Source: VAZQ01 sp046733355
GTDB lineage: Bacteria; Pseudomonadota; Alphaproteobacteria; Rhizobiales; Xanthobacteraceae
Direction: 5' to 3'
DNA length: 24,677 bases
Assembly: GCA_046733355.1 (NCBI GenBank)
Contig: JBKPOZ010000310.1
Coordinates: 1 to 24,677 of the forward strand
The position numbers and the translations under genes were made by a program. The notes beneath the pieces are model-generated. The model was not told where the DNA came from and did no database searches. It worked only from the letters and a program-made list of their open reading frames with translations. The stretch's first letter is position 1, and each line of letters starts with the position of its first letter. Below, in pieces: positions 7,784-16,414 of the stretch.

Positions 7784-9046
7784 TCATGGCGACTGCTGGT
7801 TACCCGTTCCGCGGGTCTGCGCCGCTCCAGCCGCCGCAGCCTGCAACTCCTTCCAGAGCGCGCCTCCGTCATTATGGATGTCAAACTGCTCGTGTTCGTC
7901 GACGGGATAGCGTCCGCTGTCTTGCAGAGATACCAGTTTCCAGACCATCCAGCCGGCGCAGTTGCGATCGCGCGTAATCGTGTCGAGCCACATCGCGTAA
8001 GCCTCTGCCGAGTCTGGGTTGGAGCGGGCATACCCGAATTCCTCCAGAAGCACCGGCTTGTTAGCGCGCGCGGCGGACTGGCAGAACTCTGTGATCATGT
8101 CGTTGAACTGTTCCACCGTAAGATTGTAGAAGAGCGGGTAGCCGTGCCAGGTCCCGAAATCGAGAGTCGGAATATTCAGATCAGCCAGCCTCACGGTGAT
8201 GTTAGCGTTTCCTGAGCTGACGAGGTGATTGGGATCGAGCGACTTCACGTAGGCCGACATTTCGGCAGTCCAAGCCAGCCGCAATGCCTCCGGCTGCGCA
8301 TTGCCCTCATTCAAGAGCTCCCAGGCCATGATGGTCGGATCGTCGCGGTATACGAGCCCGGTGAGCGGATTGACCCGCTGCACGACGTGCGTAACCCAGC
8401 TCATGTAGTCGCGTTTCGTGCGTAAATCTTCGAAGAAAAACCAGGACTCGTCCCGGCTTCCATACCAAGCGCGCATTTGCTGAACACCGCCCGTGAAAGC
8501 CCAGAAATCGAGGAAACCGATGATCAATCTCAGGCGTCGCTTGCCGGCCTCAGCGAGGAGAAAATCAACTTTCTCCATCCCGCTGGGGCCGTCATTGACC
8601 GCCATCTCGTTTCGGTTCGGATCCCAATAGAGCAGGTACGTGCCTTTGACTGAGAGATCGTTGGCATCTGCTTCAAGCCGCCAATTCCAGATGGTCGGAA
8701 TACTTCCGTCGAGCGATCCGATCACGGGTTGGAGGACGGTACGGACCACATTGGCGCCCATCGCTACCGCATCGTCGAGAACACGGATGACCTCACCCCG
8801 AGACCCATAGGTTAGATAGTGGTTGTTCACGCCGGTCACGAAGAATGGTCTTCCCTCTAACGTGAAATTCGTTCCGGACGCTTTGATAAAGGACGCTGCC
8901 GACCGATGGTCCGCGGCGCTCACCGTTGCGGAAGCAGACAGCACCGCGCACACCAGCACACGCACTACCGCGTCGCATAGCCCGTCCTTCACCCACTGCC
9001 AGCCGCCATTCATCACTCCACGTGACCCCTGCCCGAGTCCCAGCAC
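7784..9046 (-). CDS. Secreted glycoside hydrolase family 5 (cellulase/mannanase-like)
   Basis: The 420-residue product has a cleavable signal peptide (hydrophobic VVRVLVCAVLSASATVSA, likely cleaved before ADHR), so it acts in the periplasm or outside. A (beta/alpha)8 catalytic domain follows. The probable acid/base is E247 in AWELLNEGNA and the probable nucleophile is E336 in PVLLEEFGYA. GVNNHYLTYG near the N-terminus and GTWHGYP are also typical of GH5 enzymes related to beta-mannanases. The chosen GTG at 9046 has GGGG 5 bases upstream; an ATG at 9013 is an alternative with the same signal peptide. It is the first gene of the minus-strand operon. Glycosidases in EPS loci usually trim or release the polymer; with manC nearby a mannose-containing target is plausible but not shown. 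Confidence 0.88.
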   Translation of the reverse strand: MLGLGQGSRGVMNGGWQWVKDGLCDAVVRVLVCAVLSASATVSAADHRSAASFIKASGTNFTLEGRPFFVTGVNNHYLTYGSRGEVIRVLDDAVAMGANVVRTVLQPVIGSLDGSIPTIWNWRLEADANDLSVKGTYLLYWDPNRNEMAVNDGPSGMEKVDFLLAEAGKRRLRLIIGFLDFWAFTGGVQQMRAWYGSRDESWFFFEDLRTKRDYMSWVTHVVQRVNPLTGLVYRDDPTIMAWELLNEGNAQPEALRLAWTAEMSAYVKSLDPNHLVSSGNANITVRLADLNIPTLDFGTWHGYPLFYNLTVEQFNDMITEFCQSAARANKPVLLEEFGYARSNPDSAEAYAMWLDTITRDRNCAGWMVWKLVSLQDSGRYPVDEHEQFDIHNDGGALWKELQAAAAGAAQTRGTGNQQSP

Positions 9047-9082
9047 AACAGCCCCGATGGATTACCCCCTTCGGCTTCGCAC

Positions 9083-9101
9083 ACCCCGACGCGATCGGGG
9101 T
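9083..9101. promoter_or_regulatory. Perfect 7-bp hairpin/inverted repeat in a divergent promoter region
   Basis: ACCCCGA (9083-9089) and TCGGGGT (9095-9101) form a perfect inverted repeat around a 5-base spacer. It lies in the 232-base gap between the divergent GH5 operon and the gene starting at 9279, about 37 bases upstream of the GH5 start. It could be an operator or a 5'-leader hairpin of the minus-strand operon. There is no U-tract, so an intrinsic terminator is less likely. Confidence 0.4.
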
Positions 9102-9278
9102 ACTGTGCTCGGCGTCTTTGCAGTTGCTTCAGAGTAGCCTCATGTTGGCAACAGCTGGTTTGACGAAGCGCTCGGCGCGTCGGGCGTCAGGCGAATTTCT
9201 GGATTGATCGGTGGTGAACTGAACGTCCTCGGAGTGCGGCGGCAGCTTGGCCACGCAAAGATAGAGGGCAGGACAACG

Positions 9279-10838
9279 ATGCGCATTTGCTTGTATCTAG
9301 ATCCGTCGCGGATACTGCGCTGGCATCTGTGGATTGCAGAGGCGCTGTCCGAAATACCCAGTTACGAGGTCTTTTGCGCGTTCGCTGCCACTCGGCGCCC
9401 GTTTCCGTCGATATTTCGGCTGCTGCTTCAACTCGAACGGCTGATCTATGGCTTTAGCGAGAACGGCGCGACCGACTCCGTAGTGGCTGCGCTGCCCTTC
9501 CTGCTGCCCGGTCTAAATGGCGAAATCGACGTAGTAATCAATTTGAGCGGAGAGGAGCGGGTTCCGGCCGGACGCCGCGTCCTGACCCCGATCTTCAACG
9601 GTGTACCCAGCGAGATCGGGGTCATGACTGCGATAGCGAACGATCAGGACCTTTTCGTTGAACTGCACGATACCGCCTGCCCTCCACAGATACTCATGGC
9701 CTGTCCGGCCATTTCAGACCGTCAAGTGTTTGCAGCCGGCCTCGACAGCGCCCTTTCTTGCGCTGTCCCGCTCATCATGAAAGCGTTGCGCAAGGAAACG
9801 GGTTTGGCTGCGCCCGGTCTCTCCCGTTCACGGACGGTCATGCCTCCCCCTGGTGCGCTTTCGAGCGTGATGTGGGCGAGCGGCACGGTGGTTTCGAAGG
9901 TAATCAGGTTTTTAGATCTTCTGGCGAGGGGTGGAAAAGCGTGGAGAATCGGCTGGCGCTTTGACAAAAGGACAAGCCTGCTGGATAGGCGCGAAGCAGC
10001 CTTTTCGGTCCTTAGCGGGGATACTCACAGCTACCTCGCTGACCCCTTCCCGTTCCGGCACCAAGGACAGGATTTTATTTTTGTTGAGCAGTACCTCTAC
10101 TCGAAAAACAGGGGGTGCATTGCTGTTATGACGGCTGACCGGAACGGCACGATCGGCTCACCCCACATCGTGGTCGAGGAACCGTATCACCTCTCGTACC
10201 CTCTCGTGTTCGAGGAGGACGGGCAGATCTGGATGATTCCGGAATCGGGTGCTGCGAAAAACGTCAGCCTCTACCGGGCAGTAGCCTTCCCGTATCGGTG
10301 GACGCGGGAGGCCTGCCTCATTCAGGGAATCGAGGCATATGATATCACCCCTCTGGGCGACAAGGGCGGTTTCTGGTTTTTCGTAAGCCTCAGGCACTGG
10401 AGGTCCACATCCTGGGATTGCCTGAGCCTCTACCGTGCCGAGAGTCTCGCCGGAGCATGGACTCCTCATGTCGCCAACCCTGTCCTGATCGATGCCAGGC
10501 TCAGCCGCCCTGGAGGCGCATGCATCCGGCGCGGCGGGCACACGCTCCGGCCAGTCCAAGACTGCGGGCGCGGTTATGGCGGTGCGCTGACGTTGTGCCA
10601 AATCGATGCGCTAGACGAGTCCGAATTTGCCCAGACCCCGATCGGCCGCATTCGGTCCGAAAGGTTCGGGTGCCACACCTACAACTACGACCACCAGTCC
10701 GGCCTCGAGGTCATCGACCTGTTCGGTGATCTCCGGGGTCCACGACAGGTCAAGGCCTCCTATGAGCCGTTTGCATTCCCATCGGCCGGCCAAGAACCAG
10801 GGGCGCCCTCCCCATTCGGGTCCAGAGTCGCTCAGTGA
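9279..10838 (+). CDS. GINT1-N-like beta-propeller protein of polysaccharide loci
   Basis: The product is 519 residues from the ATG at 9279, chosen over an in-frame ATG at 9204 because it gives the N-terminus MRICLYLDPSRILRW and has an AGGG-type ribosome site. The N-terminal 220 or so residues look like a Rossmann-type region. From about residue 235 the repeated pattern resembles the N-terminal domain of plant glucosamine inositolphosphorylceramide transferase 1, a GH43-like propeller found in bacterial EPS clusters. Visible elements are HSYLADPFPFRHQGQDFIFV, LSYPLVFEEDGQIWMIPES, YRWTREACLIQG and ARLSRPGGACIRRGG. The biochemical role of these bacterial proteins is not established; sugar transfer or recognition is possible. 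It is transcribed alone, with a 339-base gap before the next gene. Confidence 0.7.
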   Translation: MRICLYLDPSRILRWHLWIAEALSEIPSYEVFCAFAATRRPFPSIFRLLLQLERLIYGFSENGATDSVVAALPFLLPGLNGEIDVVINLSGEERVPAGRRVLTPIFNGVPSEIGVMTAIANDQDLFVELHDTACPPQILMACPAISDRQVFAAGLDSALSCAVPLIMKALRKETGLAAPGLSRSRTVMPPPGALSSVMWASGTVVSKVIRFLDLLARGGKAWRIGWRFDKRTSLLDRREAAFSVLSGDTHSYLADPFPFRHQGQDFIFVEQYLYSKNRGCIAVMTADRNGTIGSPHIVVEEPYHLSYPLVFEEDGQIWMIPESGAAKNVSLYRAVAFPYRWTREACLIQGIEAYDITPLGDKGGFWFFVSLRHWRSTSWDCLSLYRAESLAGAWTPHVANPVLIDARLSRPGGACIRRGGHTLRPVQDCGRGYGGALTLCQIDALDESEFAQTPIGRIRSERFGCHTYNYDHQSGLEVIDLFGDLRGPRQVKASYEPFAFPSAGQEPGAPSPFGSRVAQ

Positions 10839-11177
10839 AGTTGACGCCGGTAATCTGCTGTGTCGGCCGCGGGTTGATCTTTCTTGTGGTTGGCCTTGAA
10901 CACAAGGCAATGCGTTTACCTCCGTGGTCTGAACGCAGCGCATTCTCCAGTACAGCAAAAGCAACCGTTCAGAATGATCGGTGCCCACTGCCGGTGCCTC
11001 TGAGCTGCTGGTGTGGCCGATACTAACCGGGAGGGATAGCCACAAAGAGTTAACCATCCATCGCGCTTCCACTCTGGCGTTGCATCAGTGATGCTCGGGT
11101 CAACTCAGGTCAAGACAGGCCCAAGATTTCAGTGTTCCGATCATTTTGTTTTCCTCAGTGTACCTGGGATTTGGCAT
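10839..11177. other. Intergenic region with a long-loop inverted repeat
   Basis: These 339 bases hold no supportable gene; the frames present lack family signals. An 8-base inverted repeat TCTGAACG (10928-10935) / CGTTCAGA (10966-10973) encloses a 30-base loop. The last 60 bases are more AT-rich and probably carry the promoter of the nine-gene run that follows. Confidence 0.45.
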
Positions 11178-12434
11178 ATGGTTAGATTCAGCACATCCGT
11201 GGATGTGGCTGTGATTGGAGCTGGCCCCTACGGATTGTCGCTAGCCGCGCATTTGCGCGCGCGTGGTGTCGATCATCGGGTTTTCGGGGAGACCATGGGG
11301 GCCTGGAAGCACAACATGCCCCCCGGTATGCTGCTCAAGTCCTATCCCTGGGCGTCGAATCTGTCCGATCCGGTATCGGAATTCGCGCTGAAGAGCTTCT
11401 GCACCGAACGCGCTCTGCCTTATCATGACAAACTGATGCCGTTGCCGCTTAGCCGGTTTATCGACTATGGCGACGCCTTCCAGAAGCGTTACGTGCCCGC
11501 TGTGGAACGCAAGGTTCTGATGGCGCTGGAGCCCTGCCCGAGCGGCCTTTGCGCCAGTTTCAATGACGGCGAAACGGTCCAGGCGCGCCGCGTCGTGCTG
11601 GCTGTCGGCCTACATCCATTCAAGCACCTCCCGCTTCAGGCCGAGCATCTGCCTGCCGATTTATGCTCGCATAGTACCGAGTACGGCTCCCTCGAGCCGC
11701 TGAACGGCAAGGAAGTGATCGTGGTCGGCTCCGGATCATCCGCAACTGATCTGGCCGCGCTGCTCCGTGAACGGGGAAACTCCGTTTCGCTCGTTGCCCG
11801 CGCATTTCGGCTGAATTTCGCCGACCGGCCTCGGCACCGAACCTTCGTTGAGCGCGTCATGGCCCCCATCAGTGGCATCGGCCATGGCTGGACAATAAGG
11901 GCCTGTGCCAAACATCCGCACCTGATTCATATACTGCCGGAGAGCGTGCGAGTTCAGCTCGCCAACGCCAAGGCGCTAGGCCCTTTGGGGAGCGCCTTCG
12001 TAAGAGACCGCGTTGTCGGGAAACTGCCCGTGTGGCTCGGTCGCACTCTTCAGAGTACTGAAATCCGTAACGGGAAGGTGCTGCTGTCTCTAATTGATGG
12101 CAGCGGCGCGCAGCATTCGCTGCGGGCAGACCATGTTATCTTCGCCACCGGGTACAAGATCGATGTGAGCCGGTTAGATTTCCTGAGTTCAACGCTCTTG
12201 CGCCAGATCCACTTGGTGGATCGAGCGCCGCAGCTCTCGGCTCATTACGAGACCTCGATCCCGGGCCTGCACTTCATCGGTCCCGCCGCCGCAAACAGCT
12301 TCGGGCCCGTGTGTCGGTTCGTTTACGGGACCCGTTACCCGGCCCGGCATCTCGCGACATATTTGTCGGCAGTCTTGGCTCGTTTCCAAAGTGTTTCACG
12401 GATCCGACCCCTCCAACAAACGGTGTCACCATGA
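11178..12434 (+). CDS. FAD-dependent oxidoreductase, flavin-monooxygenase-like
   Basis: The product is 418 residues from the ATG at 11178; an in-frame ATG at 11088 would add 30 residues without family character. A first dinucleotide fold is VDVAVIGAGPYGLSLAAHL (GAGPYG at 14-19). A second one, for NAD(P)H, is VIVVGSGSSATDLAALL (about 181-197). The late FATGYKID (about 322-329) is typical of two-domain flavoprotein monooxygenases of the FMO / lysine-ornithine hydroxylase type. The substrate is unknown; in this context it may oxidise a sugar or a lipid-linked intermediate. Its TGA overlaps the ATG of the next GT2 gene by four bases, which points to translational coupling and places it at the head of the plus-strand operon. 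Confidence 0.8.
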   Translation: MVRFSTSVDVAVIGAGPYGLSLAAHLRARGVDHRVFGETMGAWKHNMPPGMLLKSYPWASNLSDPVSEFALKSFCTERALPYHDKLMPLPLSRFIDYGDAFQKRYVPAVERKVLMALEPCPSGLCASFNDGETVQARRVVLAVGLHPFKHLPLQAEHLPADLCSHSTEYGSLEPLNGKEVIVVGSGSSATDLAALLRERGNSVSLVARAFRLNFADRPRHRTFVERVMAPISGIGHGWTIRACAKHPHLIHILPESVRVQLANAKALGPLGSAFVRDRVVGKLPVWLGRTLQSTEIRNGKVLLSLIDGSGAQHSLRADHVIFATGYKIDVSRLDFLSSTLLRQIHLVDRAPQLSAHYETSIPGLHFIGPAAANSFGPVCRFVYGTRYPARHLATYLSAVLARFQSVSRIRPLQQTVSP

Positions 12435-13222
12435 ACGCGCCGACCCCCAGCATTCTTACGCCTGTCGGTGTGGCATCGGCATCTGACCCAATCGATGTTG
12501 CGCTGCGACGGTCGCTGGCTCTGCCCCGAGTGAGCTTTGTCATCCCCACGCTCAACGAAGCGAAGAACATTCCTTGGCTTCTTCCGCGAATACCGAACTG
12601 GGCCTACGAGGTCATTATTGTCGACGGTCGTTCGACAGACGACACAGTCGCTGTCGCGCGCCGCCTATGGAAGGATGTCAAGGTTGTCATGGAGCCCAGG
12701 CGAGGCAAGGGCGCCGCCCTGCAAGCGGGATTCCGGGCCGCCACGGGCGATATCATCGTCATGCTGGACGCCGATGGCTCTATGGTTCCAGAGGAGGCGA
12801 TTGTCTTTGTCGGGGCACTGATGGCCGGCGCGGATATGGTCAAGGGCTCGCGCTTCCTCCAAGGTGCCGGGACCGATGACATGTCGCTGTTCAGGATGTT
12901 CGGCAACTGGGGACTGACGCTGATCGTCCGGCTGCTCTATGGGAGTTCCTTCTCCGACCTGTGCTACGGGTACATGGCATTCTGGACCAGACACCTCGCT
13001 GCGCTCAACTGCGACTGCGACGGCTTTGAGATCGAAACGCTCATGAACGTCAGGGCCTTGAAGAACCGGCTCAAGATCGTCGAGGTCGCGAGCTTCGAGG
13101 CCACGCGCATCAGCGGTGCGAGCAATCTGCGCGCCATCCCGGACGGCTGGCGTGTCCTCAAGACCATCTTGCGCGAGAGGGTGCTCTTCCCAGTCTCTCT
13201 CGTTGCCTACGGATTTCCATGA
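12431..13222 (+). CDS. Family 2 glycosyltransferase, dolichyl-phosphate-mannose-synthase-like
   Basis: The product is 263 residues. The start is the ATG at 12431 within the ATGA overlap with the preceding stop; upstream codons in this frame belong to the neighbour. The GT-A domain runs from VSFVIPTLNEAKNI through VIIVDGRSTDDT to the metal site MLDADGS (D113, D115), with RRGKGAALQAGF and DMVKGSRF. These are characteristic of DPM1/ArnC-like GT2 enzymes, which move a sugar onto a polyprenyl phosphate. No C-terminal membrane helices follow, so it is the soluble DPM1-like form. It may supply a polyprenyl-phosphate sugar donor to the GT-C-like membrane protein encoded two genes later. That partnership is inference. 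Confidence 0.9.
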   Translation: MNAPTPSILTPVGVASASDPIDVALRRSLALPRVSFVIPTLNEAKNIPWLLPRIPNWAYEVIIVDGRSTDDTVAVARRLWKDVKVVMEPRRGKGAALQAGFRAATGDIIVMLDADGSMVPEEAIVFVGALMAGADMVKGSRFLQGAGTDDMSLFRMFGNWGLTLIVRLLYGSSFSDLCYGYMAFWTRHLAALNCDCDGFEIETLMNVRALKNRLKIVEVASFEATRISGASNLRAIPDGWRVLKTILRERVLFPVSLVAYGFP

Positions 13223-13290
13223 ACCGATAGCAGGAGATCCGCTCGAGACCGTGTGATGTCGGTAGAGATGCATGTGGGGGTGAATAGGCT

Positions 13291-14433
13291 GTGCGAATTC
13301 TTATGGTTGCCGCTCGTTGCCATCCCTTCATGGGCGGCATCGAAACCCACATCCAGGAGGTCGGCCCCCGGTTGGTGGCGCGTGGCCACGCGGTTGACGT
13401 GCTCACGACCGATGCGTCCCGGGAGCTGCCGGTCGAGGAGGAAGTGGGCGGCATGCGTGTGCAGCGCGTGCCGGCATGGCCGAAGCATCGAGATTTCTAT
13501 TTCGCGCCCGCGATCTATGGTTCCATCCGTCGCGGGGTGTGGGATCTCATTCATTTCCAAGGTTACAACAGCTTCGTGGCGCCCTTGGGGCTACTCGCAG
13601 CCGTCCGCGGCGACGTGCCGTTCGTCCTGAGTTTCCACAGCGGCGGCCATTCCTCACGGCTGCGCAAGATACTGCGCCGCACCCAACACGCGCTGCTCCA
13701 GCCGCTGGTGGGCCAAGCCGCGCGGCTGATCGGTGTCTCGGAATTCGAGGCCGACTTCTTCAGTGCCAGAATGGGCATTCCCCGAGAGCGGTTCGTTGTC
13801 ATTCCGAACGGCGCAGCAATGCCGGTTCCGAGTCCGGACGTCAAGGTCAATCCCCACCTGATTCTCTCAGGGGGCAGACTGGAGCGCTATAAGGGCCATC
13901 ACCGCGCGATCGCGGCGTTACCCGAGTTGATTCAACGGGTGCCGCATGCGCGACTTCATATCATCGGCACAGGTCCGTACGAGGGCGAGTTGCGGCGACT
14001 GGTTCGCACGCTCGGCCTGGAGAAGCGGGTTACGTTCGCGGCTATCCCCGGGTCCGAACGGCAGAAAATGGCAGACTTGCTGGCTAGCGCCGGGCTGTTC
14101 GTGCTGTTCAGCGAGTACGAAGCTCATCCTGTCGCTGTGATGGAAGCCCTGGCACTGCGCCGTCCGGTTCTCGTCAGCGACACGTCCGGACTGCGGGAGC
14201 TTGCCGCCAAGGGTTTGTGCCGCTCGATTGCGCGGGACGCCAACCCAGGAGAGCTGGCCGCGGCCATGGCCGAGGAATTGGAGGCTGATCGGCAAATCCC
14301 GGATCTAGCGTTGCCGGACTGGGATGCCTGTGCGCAAGCGCTCAGCGATCTTTATACTGATGTTTTGGCTAGTCGCTCGACAGCACACGCTCCCGCCGGC
14401 GTTCTGCCATGGTCTCCTGCAACTGGGGCATGA
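13291..14433 (+). CDS. Family 4 glycosyltransferase (first copy)
   Basis: The product is 380 residues, from a GTG at 13291 giving MRILMVAARCHPFMGGIETH, the classic GT4 opening. The N-terminal GT-B lobe contains HFQGYNSFVAPLGLLAA and SFHSGGHSS. The C-terminal lobe has LSGGRLERYKGHHRAIAALP and LHIIGTGPYEGELRRL. The donor-binding E-x7-E region is SEYEAHPVAVMEALALRRPV. It transfers a sugar from a nucleotide donor on the cytoplasmic face of the membrane; specificity is unknown. It follows the GT2 gene by 68 bases and ends 4 bases before the next start codon. It is intact, unlike the second GT4 gene at 17175. Confidence 0.92.
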   Translation: MRILMVAARCHPFMGGIETHIQEVGPRLVARGHAVDVLTTDASRELPVEEEVGGMRVQRVPAWPKHRDFYFAPAIYGSIRRGVWDLIHFQGYNSFVAPLGLLAAVRGDVPFVLSFHSGGHSSRLRKILRRTQHALLQPLVGQAARLIGVSEFEADFFSARMGIPRERFVVIPNGAAMPVPSPDVKVNPHLILSGGRLERYKGHHRAIAALPELIQRVPHARLHIIGTGPYEGELRRLVRTLGLEKRVTFAAIPGSERQKMADLLASAGLFVLFSEYEAHPVAVMEALALRRPVLVSDTSGLRELAAKGLCRSIARDANPGELAAAMAEELEADRQIPDLALPDWDACAQALSDLYTDVLASRSTAHAPAGVLPWSPATGA

Positions 14434-14437
14434 TGCT

Positions 14438-16414
14438 GTGCGGACGATGGCCGCTCATTCCGCCGCAGGTACTCGAACCAACCCGCTCCAGGTTGGAATC
14501 CAATTTCTCTTCAGGATTATCGGCCCAGACCTTCGCGGCGGCACCGCCGATACCCTGCCGCAACCGGCGGACTTAGGATGGATCGCGGTTCTTTGCCTGA
14601 CCGCGGCTACGGCTCTGCTCATCATCGTGACCGGGCACGGGGCCGGGCGCCGGGGCGACGCAATAGCGCCGCTACTGTTCTGGTGCGGGGTCGCTTTGCT
14701 TGTGATCCCGACCAGCCTGCGCATCGCGTGGCCGACGGTCGCTCACGGTGAGCGCCTCTTTCTCGTGGTTCTGCTGGCCGAAACCCTGTTCTACTACAAG
14801 GTGATCTATTCCCCTACGAGCTTCGTCTATTACGACGAGTTCTTGCACTGGGTCGCGACGGACGATCTCTTAACGGCCCGCCGGCTATTCCTTTCGAATC
14901 CGCTCCTCCCAATCGGGCCCAGCTACCCGGCCCTGGAAATCATCACGACGGCAATCGTCGACGTAACCGGACTGCCATTGTTTGCGGCGGGGACTCTGCT
15001 GTTGGTCGTTCTGAAGGGCACGTTCGTCTGTTCCCTGTTCCTCTTCTACGAAAAGATCGCCGGATCTGCGCGCATCTCGGCCGTTGGCTGTTTGGTCTAT
15101 ATGGGCTGCACAACCTTCGCCTTGTTTGAGTCGATGTTCTCCTATGAAAGCCTGGGCATCGCGCTATGCATGCTGGCCTTCGCGGTCGAGGCAGTGTCCA
15201 AGGACCTCGTTGGGCGACCAAGGTTAAAGGCGCTCTGTTTGGTCGCCTTGCTGTTGGCGAGCCTGGCAGTCACGCATCACCTCTCGGCCGCCTTTGCCGC
15301 CATCTACTTCGGAGCACTAGCGGCGTTCGAGGCGCTGCGGCGGCATGGGTCCCTGCGGATCGAGACTCGAATGGCGATGGGCATCATGGCAACCCTGGCG
15401 GTGGCCCTGCCGCTCTTATGGATGCAGGCACGCGGCCACCTTCTCGCAAGTTACCTTGGACCCGTGGTCGAAAACGGCTTCGCGACGTTGTACGGAAAGA
15501 TTATGGGCGCTGGCACCCCACCATCGGAGTCGTTCACGCCCTCCCAACCCGTCGCAATGCGGCTGACCACCCTGCTCGGTATAATGGTGTTGGCACTCGG
15601 GCTGGCAACGGGATTCTTTCGGTCGCTCGCTATCGCAGCGCCGGGTGATGTACGGGGGGATTGGCGTCCGATCCAATATATTCTCGAACGGCGCTGGCGC
15701 GACAGCCACATTGTGCTCCTTGCGCTGCTGGCCTTCGGGTTCCCGATCTCGGTGCTTTTGCGGCTGACCATCGCCGGATGGGAGATCGGCAACCGCATGG
15801 GAACGTTCGTGTTTATCGCCGTCGGACTCGTGGTTGCAGTGAGCATCGTCCATTTCTGGCAGGGGCATGCGCCACGGGGATGGCGCCGCATCGCACCCGC
15901 TGCTGCTCTAGCGGCCATTGTCTTGGGCGGCGTGACGAGTTCTTCGCTAAATCCCCTTCACGGGCGCTACAGGGTGGCGGCAGATCAGGAATCCCTCGAG
16001 CCCATGGGCATCGAAACCGCACGCTGGACCAAGCAATGGCTCGGTGCTGGCAACCGCTTCGTTTCCGACCGCATCAACCGAATTCTGCTCGCGAGCTACG
16101 GTCGGCAGGACGTCAGGGTGAATATCGTTGACGACATCGATACTGCCCGTCTGTTCGAGACCGAGAAATTGGGCCACGACGAGTTCTGGGCCTTGGCAAG
16201 AAGCGATATCGATTTCTTGCTGGTCGACCTACGCCTGTCCACCGCTCCGGCGGTGCTCGGCTTTTACTTCGAGCCATGGCAAGCGCCGCAGCGAAAGCCG
16301 CTCTCAGGGATTGAGTTGCTCAAGTTCAATGACGTCCGGGGCATTGCCCGCATCTACGACAACGGCTGGATCATAATCTACGACGTGCGGGGATTGCATG
16401 GAAGCGCCGAGTAA
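14438..16414 (+). CDS. Polytopic membrane protein, GT-C glycosyltransferase-like
   Basis: The product is about 658 residues from the GTG at 14438, which has GGGG nine bases upstream; an ATG at 14447 is an alternative. Frame upstream of 14433 only overlaps the GT4 gene. The first 500 or so residues contain roughly ten hydrophobic helices. A loop with YYDEFLHWVATDDLLTARR followed by YPALEIITTAIVDVTG resembles the first periplasmic loop of GT-C enzymes, where acidic residues bind polyprenyl-phosphate sugars. The last 150 or so residues form a soluble domain (IETARWTKQWLGAGNRFVSD ... GIARIYDNGWIIIYD). It could be a polyprenyl-phosphate-dependent glycosyltransferase or a polymerase; no named family is certain. 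It overlaps the DUF1616-like gene by 17 bases. Confidence 0.65.
   Translation: MRTMAAHSAAGTRTNPLQVGIQFLFRIIGPDLRGGTADTLPQPADLGWIAVLCLTAATALLIIVTGHGAGRRGDAIAPLLFWCGVALLVIPTSLRIAWPTVAHGERLFLVVLLAETLFYYKVIYSPTSFVYYDEFLHWVATDDLLTARRLFLSNPLLPIGPSYPALEIITTAIVDVTGLPLFAAGTLLLVVLKGTFVCSLFLFYEKIAGSARISAVGCLVYMGCTTFALFESMFSYESLGIALCMLAFAVEAVSKDLVGRPRLKALCLVALLLASLAVTHHLSAAFAAIYFGALAAFEALRRHGSLRIETRMAMGIMATLAVALPLLWMQARGHLLASYLGPVVENGFATLYGKIMGAGTPPSESFTPSQPVAMRLTTLLGIMVLALGLATGFFRSLAIAAPGDVRGDWRPIQYILERRWRDSHIVLLALLAFGFPISVLLRLTIAGWEIGNRMGTFVFIAVGLVVAVSIVHFWQGHAPRGWRRIAPAAALAAIVLGGVTSSSLNPLHGRYRVAADQESLEPMGIETARWTKQWLGAGNRFVSDRINRILLASYGRQDVRVNIVDDIDTARLFETEKLGHDEFWALARSDIDFLLVDLRLSTAPAVLGFYFEPWQAPQRKPLSGIELLKFNDVRGIARIYDNGWIIIYDVRGLHGSAE

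Noticed and set aside
10928..10973. 8-base inverted repeat TCTGAACG/CGTTCAGA as a terminator of the propeller gene
   Set aside because: The 30-base loop and absence of a U-tract make an intrinsic terminator unlikely; it is mentioned only as content of the gap.
10835..11026. Plus-strand frame of 63 codons after the propeller gene
   Set aside because: The first hydrophobic stretch looks like a signal segment, but the remainder has no pattern and it overlaps the previous stop region; treated as chance.
15416..15918. Minus-strand frames of about 150 codons opposite the GT-C-like gene
   Set aside because: They are complement shadows of membrane-helix codons, with no ribosome site or motif.
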